Assembly (NCBI GenBank): GCA_002803225.1
Contig: NXFV01001838.1
Location: 1 to 20,068 of the forward strand
From: Gamarada debralockiae
Lineage: Eukaryota; Ascomycota; Leotiomycetes; Helotiales; Hyphodiscaceae
DNA length: 20,068 nt
Reading direction: 5' to 3'
The stretch's first letter is position 1. The number at the start of each line of letters is the position of its first letter. Shown one piece after another: positions 11,901-20,010 of the stretch. The notes under the pieces were generated by a model, which was given only the letters and a program-made list of their open reading frames with translations, ran no database searches and was not told the origin of the DNA. Both the position numbers and the translations under genes were made by a program.

Positions 11901-12294
11901 GCTTAGTAAGACTAGGCAAAGTAATAGTATAACAGTTATCAACTTATAGCGAATTAATACTATTAAATATTATAATAAAGCCTTTGGTTACTTATAAGAA
12001 CTTAAAGAGTACTTTTATAATAATACTTCCTACTTCAAGAATAAAGGAAAATCTTTTAGATTTACTTTCGACCTAGAGATTATTAATAATAATAAAGAAG
12101 ATAATAATAAGCTCTTTAATTTATCTTTAACTTTTATTAGTAAAGGCAAGAGAAAAGCTCCTATTATTATAATTAAGACTTCTTTTAACGATAAACTTAA
12201 TGATTTCGAGGCTATTTTCCTTAAGACTTTTAAAGATATCTTTTAAGACTATAAGTCAAAAAACGATAATTTAGATAGGGGTATTAGAATTTGA
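8940..12294 (+). pseudogene. Long unrecognised ORF of the LTR element, copy B, interrupted by a solo LTR
   Basis: This is the same unrecognised reading frame as copy A, without the 2-bp loss. It starts next to the LTR and runs in one frame to 9961. After the inserted LTR plus a 4-bp duplication (322 bp) it resumes in the frame predicted by that length, ending at TGA 12292-12294 (TAA in copy A). Taking out the insertion gives about 1,010 codons. Many codons are TAG or TAA where copy A has CAA, CAG or TGG, and the reverse also occurs, so the two copies were mutated independently. Charged, Lys/Asp/Glu-rich segments lie near the C-terminus (about 12,060-12,200). No pol or DNA-transposase motif is visible. 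It cannot be expressed as it stands. Confidence 0.62.
9962..10279 (+). mobile_element. Solo LTR (318 bp) nested inside copy B, flanked by a GTAA target duplication
   Basis: The ends are TGTGGCAGGG and CCCTCCACA, with a 5-bp terminal inverted repeat TGTGG/CCACA. GTAA precedes it (9958-9961) and follows it (10280-10283); copy A has a single uninterrupted GGTAATATTC at the same place (about 6505). This is a clean insertion followed by loss of the internal region through LTR-LTR recombination. It keeps more G and C than the two flanking LTRs (for example CTGCAG, CACCATGACC), so it is the least mutated copy. The 72-codon frame at 10079-10297 is an accidental opening. Confidence 0.93.
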
Positions 12295-12397
12295 TAGTAT
12301 AAGAGACTTTTGTGTGTAAATTAGTTCTTTCCCTTTTCTTTTGATAGTATTGTTTTTATAGTACTTAAGGGCAAGTACAAATATAAGAGGGGTCGAA

Positions 12398-12715
12398 TAT
12401 AGCAGGGAAATGTATTCGGAAGATTATTGTTACCTTACTTTTTAGGGTTTTAGTAGGTCTTACAATTGTAAGAACCTCGCTTAGCTAGTTTCGTCACGTA
12501 TTAGTAGGAGATAAATAGCCTTTATAGCTAGAGTAGTACTTAGATAATATCGTAATTATATATCTTGTTTTTTGTATATATTCTGTAGTGCGTTCGAGCA
12601 CTATGACCTTCGTTTTACGTCGTTAGTTTTCGTTTTAGTTTTATCCCTTACTAAGAGCACGTGCGATACACAGTGCAATCGGGAAGCGCTTATACTTGTA
12701 TTTTGCCCCTCCACA
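12398..12715 (+). mobile_element. 318-bp 3' LTR of element copy B
   Basis: It follows a polypurine tract (TAAGAGGGG, 12384-12392) and ends in CCACA at 12711-12715. It is colinear with the LTRs at 8622 and 9962 over the full 318 bp; the differences I checked are C/T or G/A changes. The sequence after it starts GTACT. No partner duplication can be identified because the left end of the array lacks an LTR. Confidence 0.9.
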
Positions 12716-13158
12716 GTACTACTAGTTACCTTGGCTTGGCAATAGAGTTATTAGAGCTAATAGTTTACTTTAATTTAATTCTTACTTAAAGCCTTCTTAA
12801 TTGTAATCCTATAGTATCTCTTTAAGTGCTTCTTTATATTCTTTATATAGTTCCTGTGAAATGGCCTGTCTTTATAGTCCTCGTATATAGGATCAGAAAG
12901 ACAACGAGTATAATAAAGGTAGGTTTAATCCTTGTCAAGTGTCGGACGATAATAATATTACTAAACAAGTGACTGCCACTTCCTCTTATTATGGCTTAAA
13001 GGACTCGTTATTAACTCTGCTATAGTCGATTATATAAAGGAAGAATCTAGTTCAAGTAAGGAAGACATTTTGAAGATATTCTTTGATAAAGCTATCGTAC
13101 TAAGAAGATTATAAGGAAAGAAAAATTAAGAGGTATAGGGCAAATTATTAAGCGGTAA
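12716..13158. other. AT-rich flank of the LTR array, no supported gene
   Basis: The sequence is still AT-rich but less extreme than the elements. A minus-strand stretch at about 12,800-12,930 reads as a short Lys/Tyr-rich peptide with scattered stops and may be transposase debris. I could not match it to a family. Confidence 0.4.
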
Positions 13159-13239
13159 GTATCGATACCTTATCGATACGGTATCGATACATGCAATACT
13201 GACTAATACAATACGGTATCGGGACGGTATCGATACCTC
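13159..13239. repeat. Cluster of GTATCGATAC motifs
   Basis: GTATCGATAC occurs at 13159-13168 and 13181-13190. TATCGATA occurs at 13171-13178, GGTATCGGGAC follows at about 13215, and GGTATCGATACC, a perfect 12-bp palindrome, lies at about 13226-13237. GGTATCGAAG comes just after. Dense repeats of this kind are known from the subterminal, transposase-binding parts of hAT-family DNA transposons, so this may be one end of such an element. I see no paired terminal repeat or transposase to confirm it. Confidence 0.6.
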
Positions 13240-13439
13240 AGGTATCGAAGCCGAGCCTGGTCCAGGCCCGTAGGGACTCTAAGCGGCTGATCTAGACTTA
13301 CAGAGGCCCTAAGACCTGGAGGCCTATGAGGTACAAGATAACCTGGGAACTAGAGATCTAGACCTCACTAATCCTGAAGGGACTCGAGAACACCAATACT
13401 AGCTTGTATAAAGCCAGCAGCTAATATAGCTATTACAAG

Positions 13440-13653
13440 TGTCACGGCTCGTACGGATGACCCCGTACAGCCAGGGTCACGTGAGGAAAGGAGGGGCTGG
13501 TTGCTAGTGACGCAGCGGTTGCTAGTGTGTTAATCATATGTTTGTACAAGTTCAGGAAGCTCTGAGCCTTCTTTCTTCTTTCTTTAGCTTTGAATAGTTG
13601 TAACTGAACCTATTCTATATTGCTTCATAGGCCCTGAATTTGGATTCGTGACA
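13440..13653. mobile_element. Probable small LTR (214 bp), solo
   Basis: It starts TGTCACG and ends CGTGACA, a perfect 7-bp terminal inverted repeat of the TG...CA type. The interior has a GC-rich first part with paired GTACGG/CCGTAC, a CACGTGA box, and a T/C-rich second part. ACAAG stands before it (13435-13439) and again at 13651-13655, overlapping its last three bases, so the 5-bp duplication is only partly convincing. No primer-binding site or gag follows and no polypurine tract precedes, which argues for a solo LTR. A Copia origin is possible but not shown. Confidence 0.55.
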
Positions 13654-15488
13654 AGGAGATAGTAGCTAGGTATAAAATAAAAGAGTTGTCGACTTTACTT
13701 GAAGGGAGGCAAGCTTTGGTTTACTATTAAAGAGTATACAAGTACTACAGAACCTATTTTCTTTCACCACAAATACAACTATTATTGTCTCTCTTACTAT
13801 ACTCCTACTTCTCTGCTATACTGTGATCCCTCCTATTGCCCTCTAGCTATCTGTAGCTATTGCAAGAGATCGGACAGAGGGTAGGGAGAGGGTTCTTACG
13901 GAACAGAAAGGTTGTGCTGTAAATATAAGTTAGCCCGGATCTAAATGCCTTTAAGCGTAACTAACGTATGATTTGGGTTACTATCCACTCCTTTGTAGTG
14001 CCGTAAGTGGACCTCTATCGCCAGGATGTCTCACTCATGGAATGAACATAGCTTCTTTGGCTACTGTACCCAAGGGGAAACGCCCATCCCGCGACGCATG
14101 TGAGGGAAAGATAGTCCAGTTTCAACGGATTTGGCTGACAGCCTCTAGGCCTCGACAACGATCAAAGTGTCAACAGTAAGATATGGATCAATAACGATGA
14201 TTCCACCAGTTAGTGGATTTGATCTTCATTAACTCTGAAGACTGCCAGATCAAATCTGGGCTTGCCAAAGACAGTGCTGAACCACCTTGGTCAACTACTC
14301 CGACAATCTGAGGAAATCGAAGCAAAGTTTGGAAGCTTCTGGCATGTATTGCTATCAAGATAGCACGCCTTAAGTATTGGCACAGAAAATAGGTTAGGGA
14401 GAATGGCAGAATGATACAGAAGCAAAATACACATTTGATAACCTCATTGTATTTGTTGCTCAGTTGATGTTGTGGGAGTGGAAGAGAACACACCGTGAAC
14501 AAACTTTACCAGTGAATCACTACACACCTACAACTCAAAACTCTACGTATAAAATTGCTCTTTTTGTGAAGCTCCATACGAAAACAAAAAGCAAACATGG
14601 AGCCCTTCTATAATGTCCACCGGGTTCGAGCCCACACCTGAGCGCTGCATAGTTTTCTTCTTAGTCGTCTCTGCAATCTGCGTAGATGAACATGATTACA
14701 ATTTTGTCGAACCTCAATGCATACAGGGTCGTTGGCTGATGATGTTTAAAGTGGGCAGAAAGACAACGAAACGGCAACAACAAAGACGTCGACGCTGAGA
14801 TCCTGTATAACAATGACAATCCCAACACAGAATGAGAGAATGAGGAAGTGCTCAATTTGTTAGTGCTTTTTGTTTGGCTGTCTATACTAGGGTTGTTCAT
14901 GAGAGCACTCATAGATATTCCTTAGGGTGATATCATGATGGCAAAGACTTCCCAAACAAATATGTGCACAGTAACCATAATTTGCACTTTTAAGTTGTGT
15001 TCCTAGAGCAAAGACGTAAAGCAGATGAAGGCATCGATACTGAGACGTGCTTCGACATCTACAACAAAAACATACAAGGAAGGAAAGGGTTTGTGAGAGA
15101 AACGGCAGAGCTGTCCTCCTGCTCTCGAGTGACCGCATGCTTCAAATCGGCCTCGAGTCGCTTCCAGGTGACAATGTCCCGCGTTCTTGTATTCAAAGCT
15201 CTCCTTCAGCGTGCGCTTCTGCTCATCTTTCGTTGTCAGTGCTTTAGGGCTAGGGCTGCAAGGAACAAGCGCTAGCTATTTAGGGCATTGGGTGAATAGA
15301 CGATGTCCGCAGGCATAGGTGAGAGCCTGCTACCTTTGCTGTTCAGCCTCGATAACAGAGAAAGTAAGGAGTTGGTGAAACATTGTATGTTTATTGTAAC
15401 CGCAATCGATATTTTCCTACCAAAGTATGCCCCAAAAAACACCGCGCGTTTATATGCAAACCCAACCCCGGTCTCAATCCCATCATAT
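13654..15488. other. 1.8-kb region of normal composition without a supported gene
   Basis: Only short open frames (up to about 100 codons) occur on either strand and none has a recognisable domain, good start context and intron signals together. About 13,740-13,870 is pyrimidine-rich. The minus-strand 104-codon frame at 14,188-14,502 contains a hydrophobic run (FCIILPFSLTYFL) but nothing else diagnostic. At about 15,090-15,240 the minus strand shows two overlapping charged frames (one reading DIVTWKRLEADLKHAV), possibly a broken exon. The last 200 bases probably include the 3' end of the nitroreductase transcript. Confidence 0.45.
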
Positions 15489-16211
15489 TTATGCGCCAAA
15501 AACCTTCAGTCTCTCCTTGACATCAATGAAGCTCTTCTCTCCCGCAGGTGCGGCAGGGGTACCGAAGACCAATTGTGCGGTCAACTCCCAGTCCTTGGAG
15601 ATGCCCCATGTCTCTGCGACCTTCTGGTCGATCAGAGGGTTGTAGTGTTGGAGGTTGGCGCCGAGTCCTTCCTTCTCGAGGGCTGTCCAGATAGCAAATT
15701 GGTGCATTCCATCGGAGTGTGTAGCCCATATAGGGAACTTGTCGGCATAGAGTGGGAATTTTTCTTGCATTCCGGCGACGGTGGGGCGATTGACGAAGAA
15801 GAGGACCTATGAGAAAGGGTCTCAGTGAGCTTGTCCGAATGGGGTGTGCATGAGAGTTCGGGAGAGAAGGCGGATGGGCAGGATGTTCCGCGGGGGAATT
15901 GATAGAGGAAGTAGACTCACAGTTCCATATGCAGCCTGGAAACCGTTCAACTTCTGCTCCGTGCCAGAGTACTGCTCAGCTGGCACAACGGCCTTGAGGA
16001 CCTCCTTCACAATATCCCAAAGCTTGACATGCTCCTCCTTCAGCAAGATGACCATGCGTGTGGATTGGGAGTTGAAGGATGAAGGGACGTGGAGGAGGGC
16101 TTCGGTGACGATCTCCTGGATCTTAGCATCGGAGATGGGAGATTCCTTTTTGAGCTGGTAGATAGTGCGGCGGTTCTTAACCGCCTCCAAGAAAGGTGCA
16201 GATCCAGACAT
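15489..16211 (-). CDS. Nitroreductase family protein, FRM2/HBN1-like (one intron)
   Basis: This is a predicted FMN-dependent oxidoreductase that uses NAD(P)H to reduce nitro compounds or quinones; the yeast relatives Frm2 and Hbn1 are linked to oxidative and lipid stress. Exon 1 is 16211-15921 and exon 2 is 15806-15489, joined in phase 0 at AAYGT/VLFFVNRP, giving 202 residues, close to the family's usual 190-200. Visible motifs are KNRRTIYQL near residues 12-20 (the basic patch that contacts FMN phosphate in the family), SSFNSQSTR at about 44-52, and GLGANLQHYNP at 144-154, a hallmark of this branch. The start at 16211 is chosen because a CA-rich leader ending CCAACA precedes the ATG and a TATA box lies about 95 bp upstream. 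An in-frame ATG at 16355 would add 48 residues ending RPFSTTQPT, resembling a mitochondrial presequence. The gene is intact and not RIP-affected. The substrate is unknown. Confidence 0.93.
15807..15920 (-). other. Intron of the nitroreductase gene (114 bp)
   Basis: On the minus strand the donor is GTGAGT directly after GGAACT, and the acceptor is CATAG before GTCCTC. Removal joins two conserved parts of the nitroreductase fold in frame. A CTCACTGAG stretch about 20 bases before the acceptor could hold the branch point, though it is not a strong match. Confidence 0.9.
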
Positions 16212-16303
16212 TGTTGGTTGTGTTGTAGAGAACGGTCTTTGAGGGTTAGGGTGTTGATTGAGAAAGGGTGGTATGTTGCAGCGAATTGTAAGGGGGGCGG
16301 CAG

Positions 16304-16311
16304 CTTTTATA
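16304..16311 (-). promoter_or_regulatory. TATA box of the nitroreductase gene
   Basis: TATAAAAG on the minus strand lies about 93 bp upstream of the ATG at 16211 and inside the longer alternative reading frame that starts at 16355. Transcription from this box would begin downstream of the longer start, so it would yield only the short, probably cytosolic, protein. Confidence 0.65.
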
Positions 16312-16355
16312 CTGGTAGAGAGGGTGGGGACTCTTTTTAGCAGTAAAGACGCCAT

Positions 16356-17518
16356 ATCCTGCCACGTCAAAGCGAGTAGAATGGAGGTCAGGACCAGCCA
16401 GAAGGGAATTTGCATGGCGTTTTCATTTTATGGAGGGCCCACGCCGTCCGTATCCGAATCTTCTCGTCGCCTTTGATGAGAAAAAGTCTAAGATAGGTGG
16501 GGTGACGACAGTCAATTGACGAATGAGATACATGTCATAGCATCCCACCATGGTATGACGATCGACCATACCTTACCTTACCTTACTCAACCCCTTGTCA
16601 GCCGGAGAATAGCTAACCTCCGGCCTCTTGATTGGATTTGAAACGCCTCAGGCGCGTTTTGAGGTGCTTACCGCATTCCAGATAAGCAGATTGACAAATC
16701 CTTGCACTGCCGAGCTTGATTGCAAATCTGGACGGAAGGATTAAATTACCCGAAAACGCCGATATTTTACTAGGCCGAATCAGTATGTCACTAGAACCTC
16801 GATTCAATTCCTTTGTGTCAGGGTTGAGAAGCTTGACAGGATGAACGTATGTCGAGTGACATCCCCCTGACTATTGCGGCTTAGAGATTGGCAAGAGGCT
16901 GATCTACCTACCTATCGTTGTTGACGACACGAGACCAAACCTCGAGCCGTCACTTCACAATCAATCTTCGGAACACGAATATCTAAATATCGGGTGCCCG
17001 ATGAACTTTCATAGCTGTCATGTTTTATCAGTTCGATGCCGTTGTGGATGGTCAAAATGCCGGACAAGTTGTCCACGTGACTATAGTCACATGTTTTTAG
17101 GGAAATGATGAAGATCTAAGGTTCTTGGGTCTAAGTAGACAGATATTGGTCAAAATGAAGAACAATATGAGACGCACAAATGAATTGGGAAAGAGTTTTG
17201 TTCACTTGGAGCCGACCAGACACTGCAGACACCCAAGTCAGCCCAAGTCGAAATACACAGGCCGTGGAGGATGTTGTCAAAATGTCTCGGGTTATGGGAA
17301 GAGTGTCTCTTAACCAGTGGAGAAGTGCGGTGGTGCTACAGTACCCCAAAACACGGAGATGGCTGTACTCAGCAGTTACCTTGAACCACTGCTGGACCTT
17401 TGTCACGTGCGTGGCGCTGGCAAGTCACACAAGCTCACCTTTTGTTCAGAAGCTTCACAGCATCCACCCCCAAACTTGCCCTGCAAGTCAAGTCTACCAA
17501 TACTCACGGGTAACAGCG
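16356..17518. other. Intergenic region between nitroreductase and HET pseudogene
   Basis: The two genes diverge from this 1.2-kb spacer. It holds a CCTTA tandem run at about 16566-16585, an odd-length palindrome GGACAAGTTGTCC (17062-17074), a CACGTG box (17075-17080), and the perfect palindrome GTGACTATAGTCAC (17077-17090). The frames at 17125-17313 and 17131-17406 show no recognisable domain. The frame entering the HET gene stays open upstream to 17180 but lacks HET-like content there. Confidence 0.5.
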
Positions 17519-19623
17519 ATGCCTACGATTACAAAATCTGCCTCCGAATCAGGCGCTCTTTACACACCACTCCAAGACGCAGGCGAAATTCGGCTTCTCG
17601 TCCTAAAGCCTCGCTCGAGCGAGGCAACAATATCATGCACTATTGAGCATGTCAATCTATCAGACAACCCCCAGTATGAAGCCTTGTCATATATGCGGGG
17701 GCTCTGTGGAAATTGGCAGGCTCATCGAAATTAATGGCATCAACCTCCACGTTCGACAGAATCTTTGGTCAGCTTTGACCAACCTCGCTTTGGGGGATGC
17801 AACTCGATGCCTGTGGATCGATACTTTGTGTATCAATCAAGAGGACCTTAGGGGGCGGAATCATCGGGTGGGGCAAATGGGTGAAATTTTCAGAGCTGCT
17901 CGAAGGGTGGTTGTGTTGGCTGGTGGATGCTGATCCGGAGAGTGACTTTGCGGCCCGAGTCTTAAGCAAGCAGATGGGAAATAAGCTCTGCAGCACGGAA
18001 CGTAGAACGGGATTTTGTCCAGGAGATCTTTATGGCTTCGCATATCATCATCCATTGTGGTATATCCGTTGTTAGCTGGAATAACCTTTCCGAATTCCTC
18101 GGCAGCGTTGGGAAGCGACGACTGGATGCGATGCGAGAAGACCCATTGATCGATATTGAGACAAAATCTATGTCTGAAACTACGTACCTCGCTCGCGAGA
18201 CTGTATATAATTCGATCAATCAAAAACAGCAATACTGAACGCCTCTGCCGAGAGTGGAGACACAGGCAAATACGCAGGCCTTTGGCAAGCAGTCAGAACA
18301 TCACCCTGCTTGAGCTCTGCCCGATTCTGCTGCCGCGCCAAAGAAAATCGGCCAACCTTGACCGACCCCTGCATGACGGTCAGTGTGTAAGGCAAACTCA
18401 TCGTAGGTCACCTCACAGAAAGCCGTCCTCTCATGCAATGCCACGTCACTTTCAGCCTCAGCCTCGCCACAATTTCCTCCCATATCAGACCGCTCGTGTC
18501 AGGGTTTAAAGAAGTTGCAAGTTTGCTCCTTGTATAGCTGCATTAAATCAAGTCTCCCTTCACGTCAACTGAGCGATGGCTAGTCAAATCACGGCCTCCT
18601 TCATTTCAGCCCGCAATGAAAACACTCTAGCCTTGGCAAATGTCAATGTTGATTTCTCTCTTTTTAAAGTTCGGCTGCTGGTTGAATTTACTGGCCTGGG
18701 AATTCACTTTCGGAGCAAAGGCGTATGGATGCAGAAGATGGGCCGCTACATCAGACAGCCCGCAAATTAGGAACTTTATTTGAGCAGGTCATACCCACTA
18801 CACCACTACTCATCACGGCATATGGTTGCCGTGCGTCTGAAATATCCAGACTGTCGGCTGCAAATCATGCAGGAAGTCGAAGGGATGGAGTGTTCGCACA
18901 ACATGTTGGAGCCGATGCAACCTCCCTCTGGGCTGCTGCCATGTCGGGAGCGCCTGCTATCAGCGCCCGTCTTGCGTGTATGTTGGCCCGTACGTGGCTC
19001 GGGCCAGAAGCAGTTGCTATTTGGGTCGAAATTGTCGCAGCGAGAATTCGAATGATAAACTTCAGTGCGCAGAACGATGCATACAACACTCCAATGGTAG
19101 CTTTGTTCGCGACTTGAACAGAATCTCTGAAACTATCACTCTCGTTCAATTCAACGACGAGCTATTCGCAGTCGGAGGTACTCTTACGATTGGGCTGGAG
19201 AATAGTGATTCCGGTAATGATGGTGGCGTCTATTGGTCGTTAGCTCTGTCTCATCTGCGTTATTATGATGATCCGGTTATTTCCAGAACCTTGGTTGCCA
19301 AAAAAGCCTCTCAGATAAGTATTGAGGAACTTCATTTACTTTGCCTCAGAAGTGTGCTTTCAAGATGGGGAGATATGGGCACAAACATACCTGCGGCGGC
19401 CGAGTTTTTCCTGGTATGTGGGAACGTATCCGGCAGGCCAGAGTGGATCTGTTGCATCGATTTCACCAATATGCCGATTCACCAACCAGACTATCTAATT
19501 CACCAATTAGACGTCTTATTCAGTAATAAATCGAATTGGTCAATAAGACGTCTCATTGGTCAATGCGACATTTTTGAAAATATCGCTGAATCAAAGCCTA
19601 TAGAGCCTGAGTCCAAGGCATAG
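17519..19623 (+). pseudogene. HET (heterokaryon incompatibility) domain gene, broken by several frameshifts
   Basis: HET proteins act in fungal non-self recognition and can trigger cell death when incompatible strains fuse. From ATG 17519 the usual N-terminus is present (GEIRLLVLKP, then YEALSY at 17675-17692). At 17693-17699 the frame shifts and the domain continues with EINGINLHVRQNLWSAL, CLWIDTLCINQED and RNHRVGQMGEIFRAARRVVV. Further shifts occur at about 17912-17925 (to DADPESDF), 17965-18010 (to FVQEIF), and 18228-18240 (to GKYAGLWQAVRT). The middle (about 18390-18975) is scattered over frames and contains VDFSLFKVR. A 215-codon open C-terminal piece (18976-19623) includes YWSLALSHLRYYDDPV, as in some HET proteins. 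No GT-AG introns explain the shifts, and they fall inside conserved motifs. It is therefore a decayed gene, unless the assembly has indel errors. Base composition is normal, so RIP is not the cause. Confidence 0.85.
19502..19560. repeat. Inverted repeat (19-bp arms) in the HET tail
   Basis: Arm 19502-19520 and arm 19542-19560 are reverse complements at 18 of 19 positions (core AGACGTCTTATT / AATAAGACGTCT), with a 21-base spacer. The reading frame passes through it, encoding the last residues before the stop. It may be a small hairpin insertion that created the present C-terminus. Confidence 0.85.
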
Positions 19624-20010
19624 AATTAGTGATTACAATAGCCTAGAAAACACCTTAAAATTAATGGTTTTTAGGGCCCTGGATATCACTGAAACAGGCC
19701 TTGATTTGTAGGCAATTTTCTCCCAAAATAATACTATTCCTAGATGTTGAATCAAGACTATTTCTAGTCTAATATATCTACTTCTTCGCCCCTTTCGCTG
19801 CTTGTTTCGACTCCTTTGCCTTTGCCTTTGGCTGATTCGCTATCTTTTTATTGCCTTATTCGATATCCTCTTTTGGCGTTGTCCCCGTCTAAGTGCAGTT
19901 GTAGCGTAGGCTCAGGATTTGAGACTGCTCATCGCGCGCGAGGTAGTATTGGAGTTGTCAATCGTGTGATTGGTGTGGGAGTAATGGTAGCTAGAGCACG
20001 TCGTGAAGTA
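19624..20010. other. Sequence between HET pseudogene and right-end transposon terminus
   Basis: No gene is supported. A palindrome AGGGCCCT occurs at about 19672. On the minus strand, about 19,768-19,960, one frame reads as a Lys/Ala-rich tail (PKAKAKESKQAAKGAKK then stop) with two or three upstream stops. Such tails are common in fungal transposases, so this may be transposon debris outside the terminus at 20011. The match is compositional only. Confidence 0.35.

Larger units (their letters stand above)
5488..12715 (+). mobile_element. Tandem LTR-element array: internal A - LTR - internal B (with nested solo LTR) - LTR
   Basis: Internal A (5488-8621) and internal B (8940-12397) are the same sequence. 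Removing the nested LTR and one target duplication (322 bp) from B leaves 3136 bp, against 3134 bp in A, and the 2-bp difference is located at about 6205 versus 9655. Each internal ends in a polypurine tract followed by a 318-bp LTR. The middle LTR serves as the 3' end of A and the 5' end of B, a layout expected from recombination between LTRs of neighbouring or tandem copies. A has no 5' LTR. A complete unit would be 318 + 3136 + 318 bp. No RT, RNase H or integrase motif was found in the internals, so the element looks non-autonomous. Confidence 0.85.

Noticed and set aside
14188..14502. Minus-strand 104-codon ORF with a hydrophobic run
   Set aside because: No domain, start context or homology I can name. 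One hydrophobic stretch is not enough to call a gene.
14605..14650. tRNA-like T arm (GGGTTCGAGCCC at 14622-14633)
   Set aside because: The five-base T stem does not pair properly and no D arm, anticodon arm or acceptor stem fits around it.
15303..15812. Plus-strand 169-codon ORF
   Set aside because: Antisense shadow of nitroreductase exon 2 and its 3' flank, which reads as a conserved protein on the minus strand.
17180..17518. Upstream extension of the HET frame
   Set aside because: Open but without HET-like content. HET proteins normally begin shortly before the GEIRLL and YEALSY motifs, which fits the ATG at 17519.
17693..18240. Introns as an explanation for the HET frame changes
   Set aside because: The shifts are one or two bases inside conserved motifs, with no room for an intron and no suitable GT-AG pairs; HET genes are also usually intron-poor.
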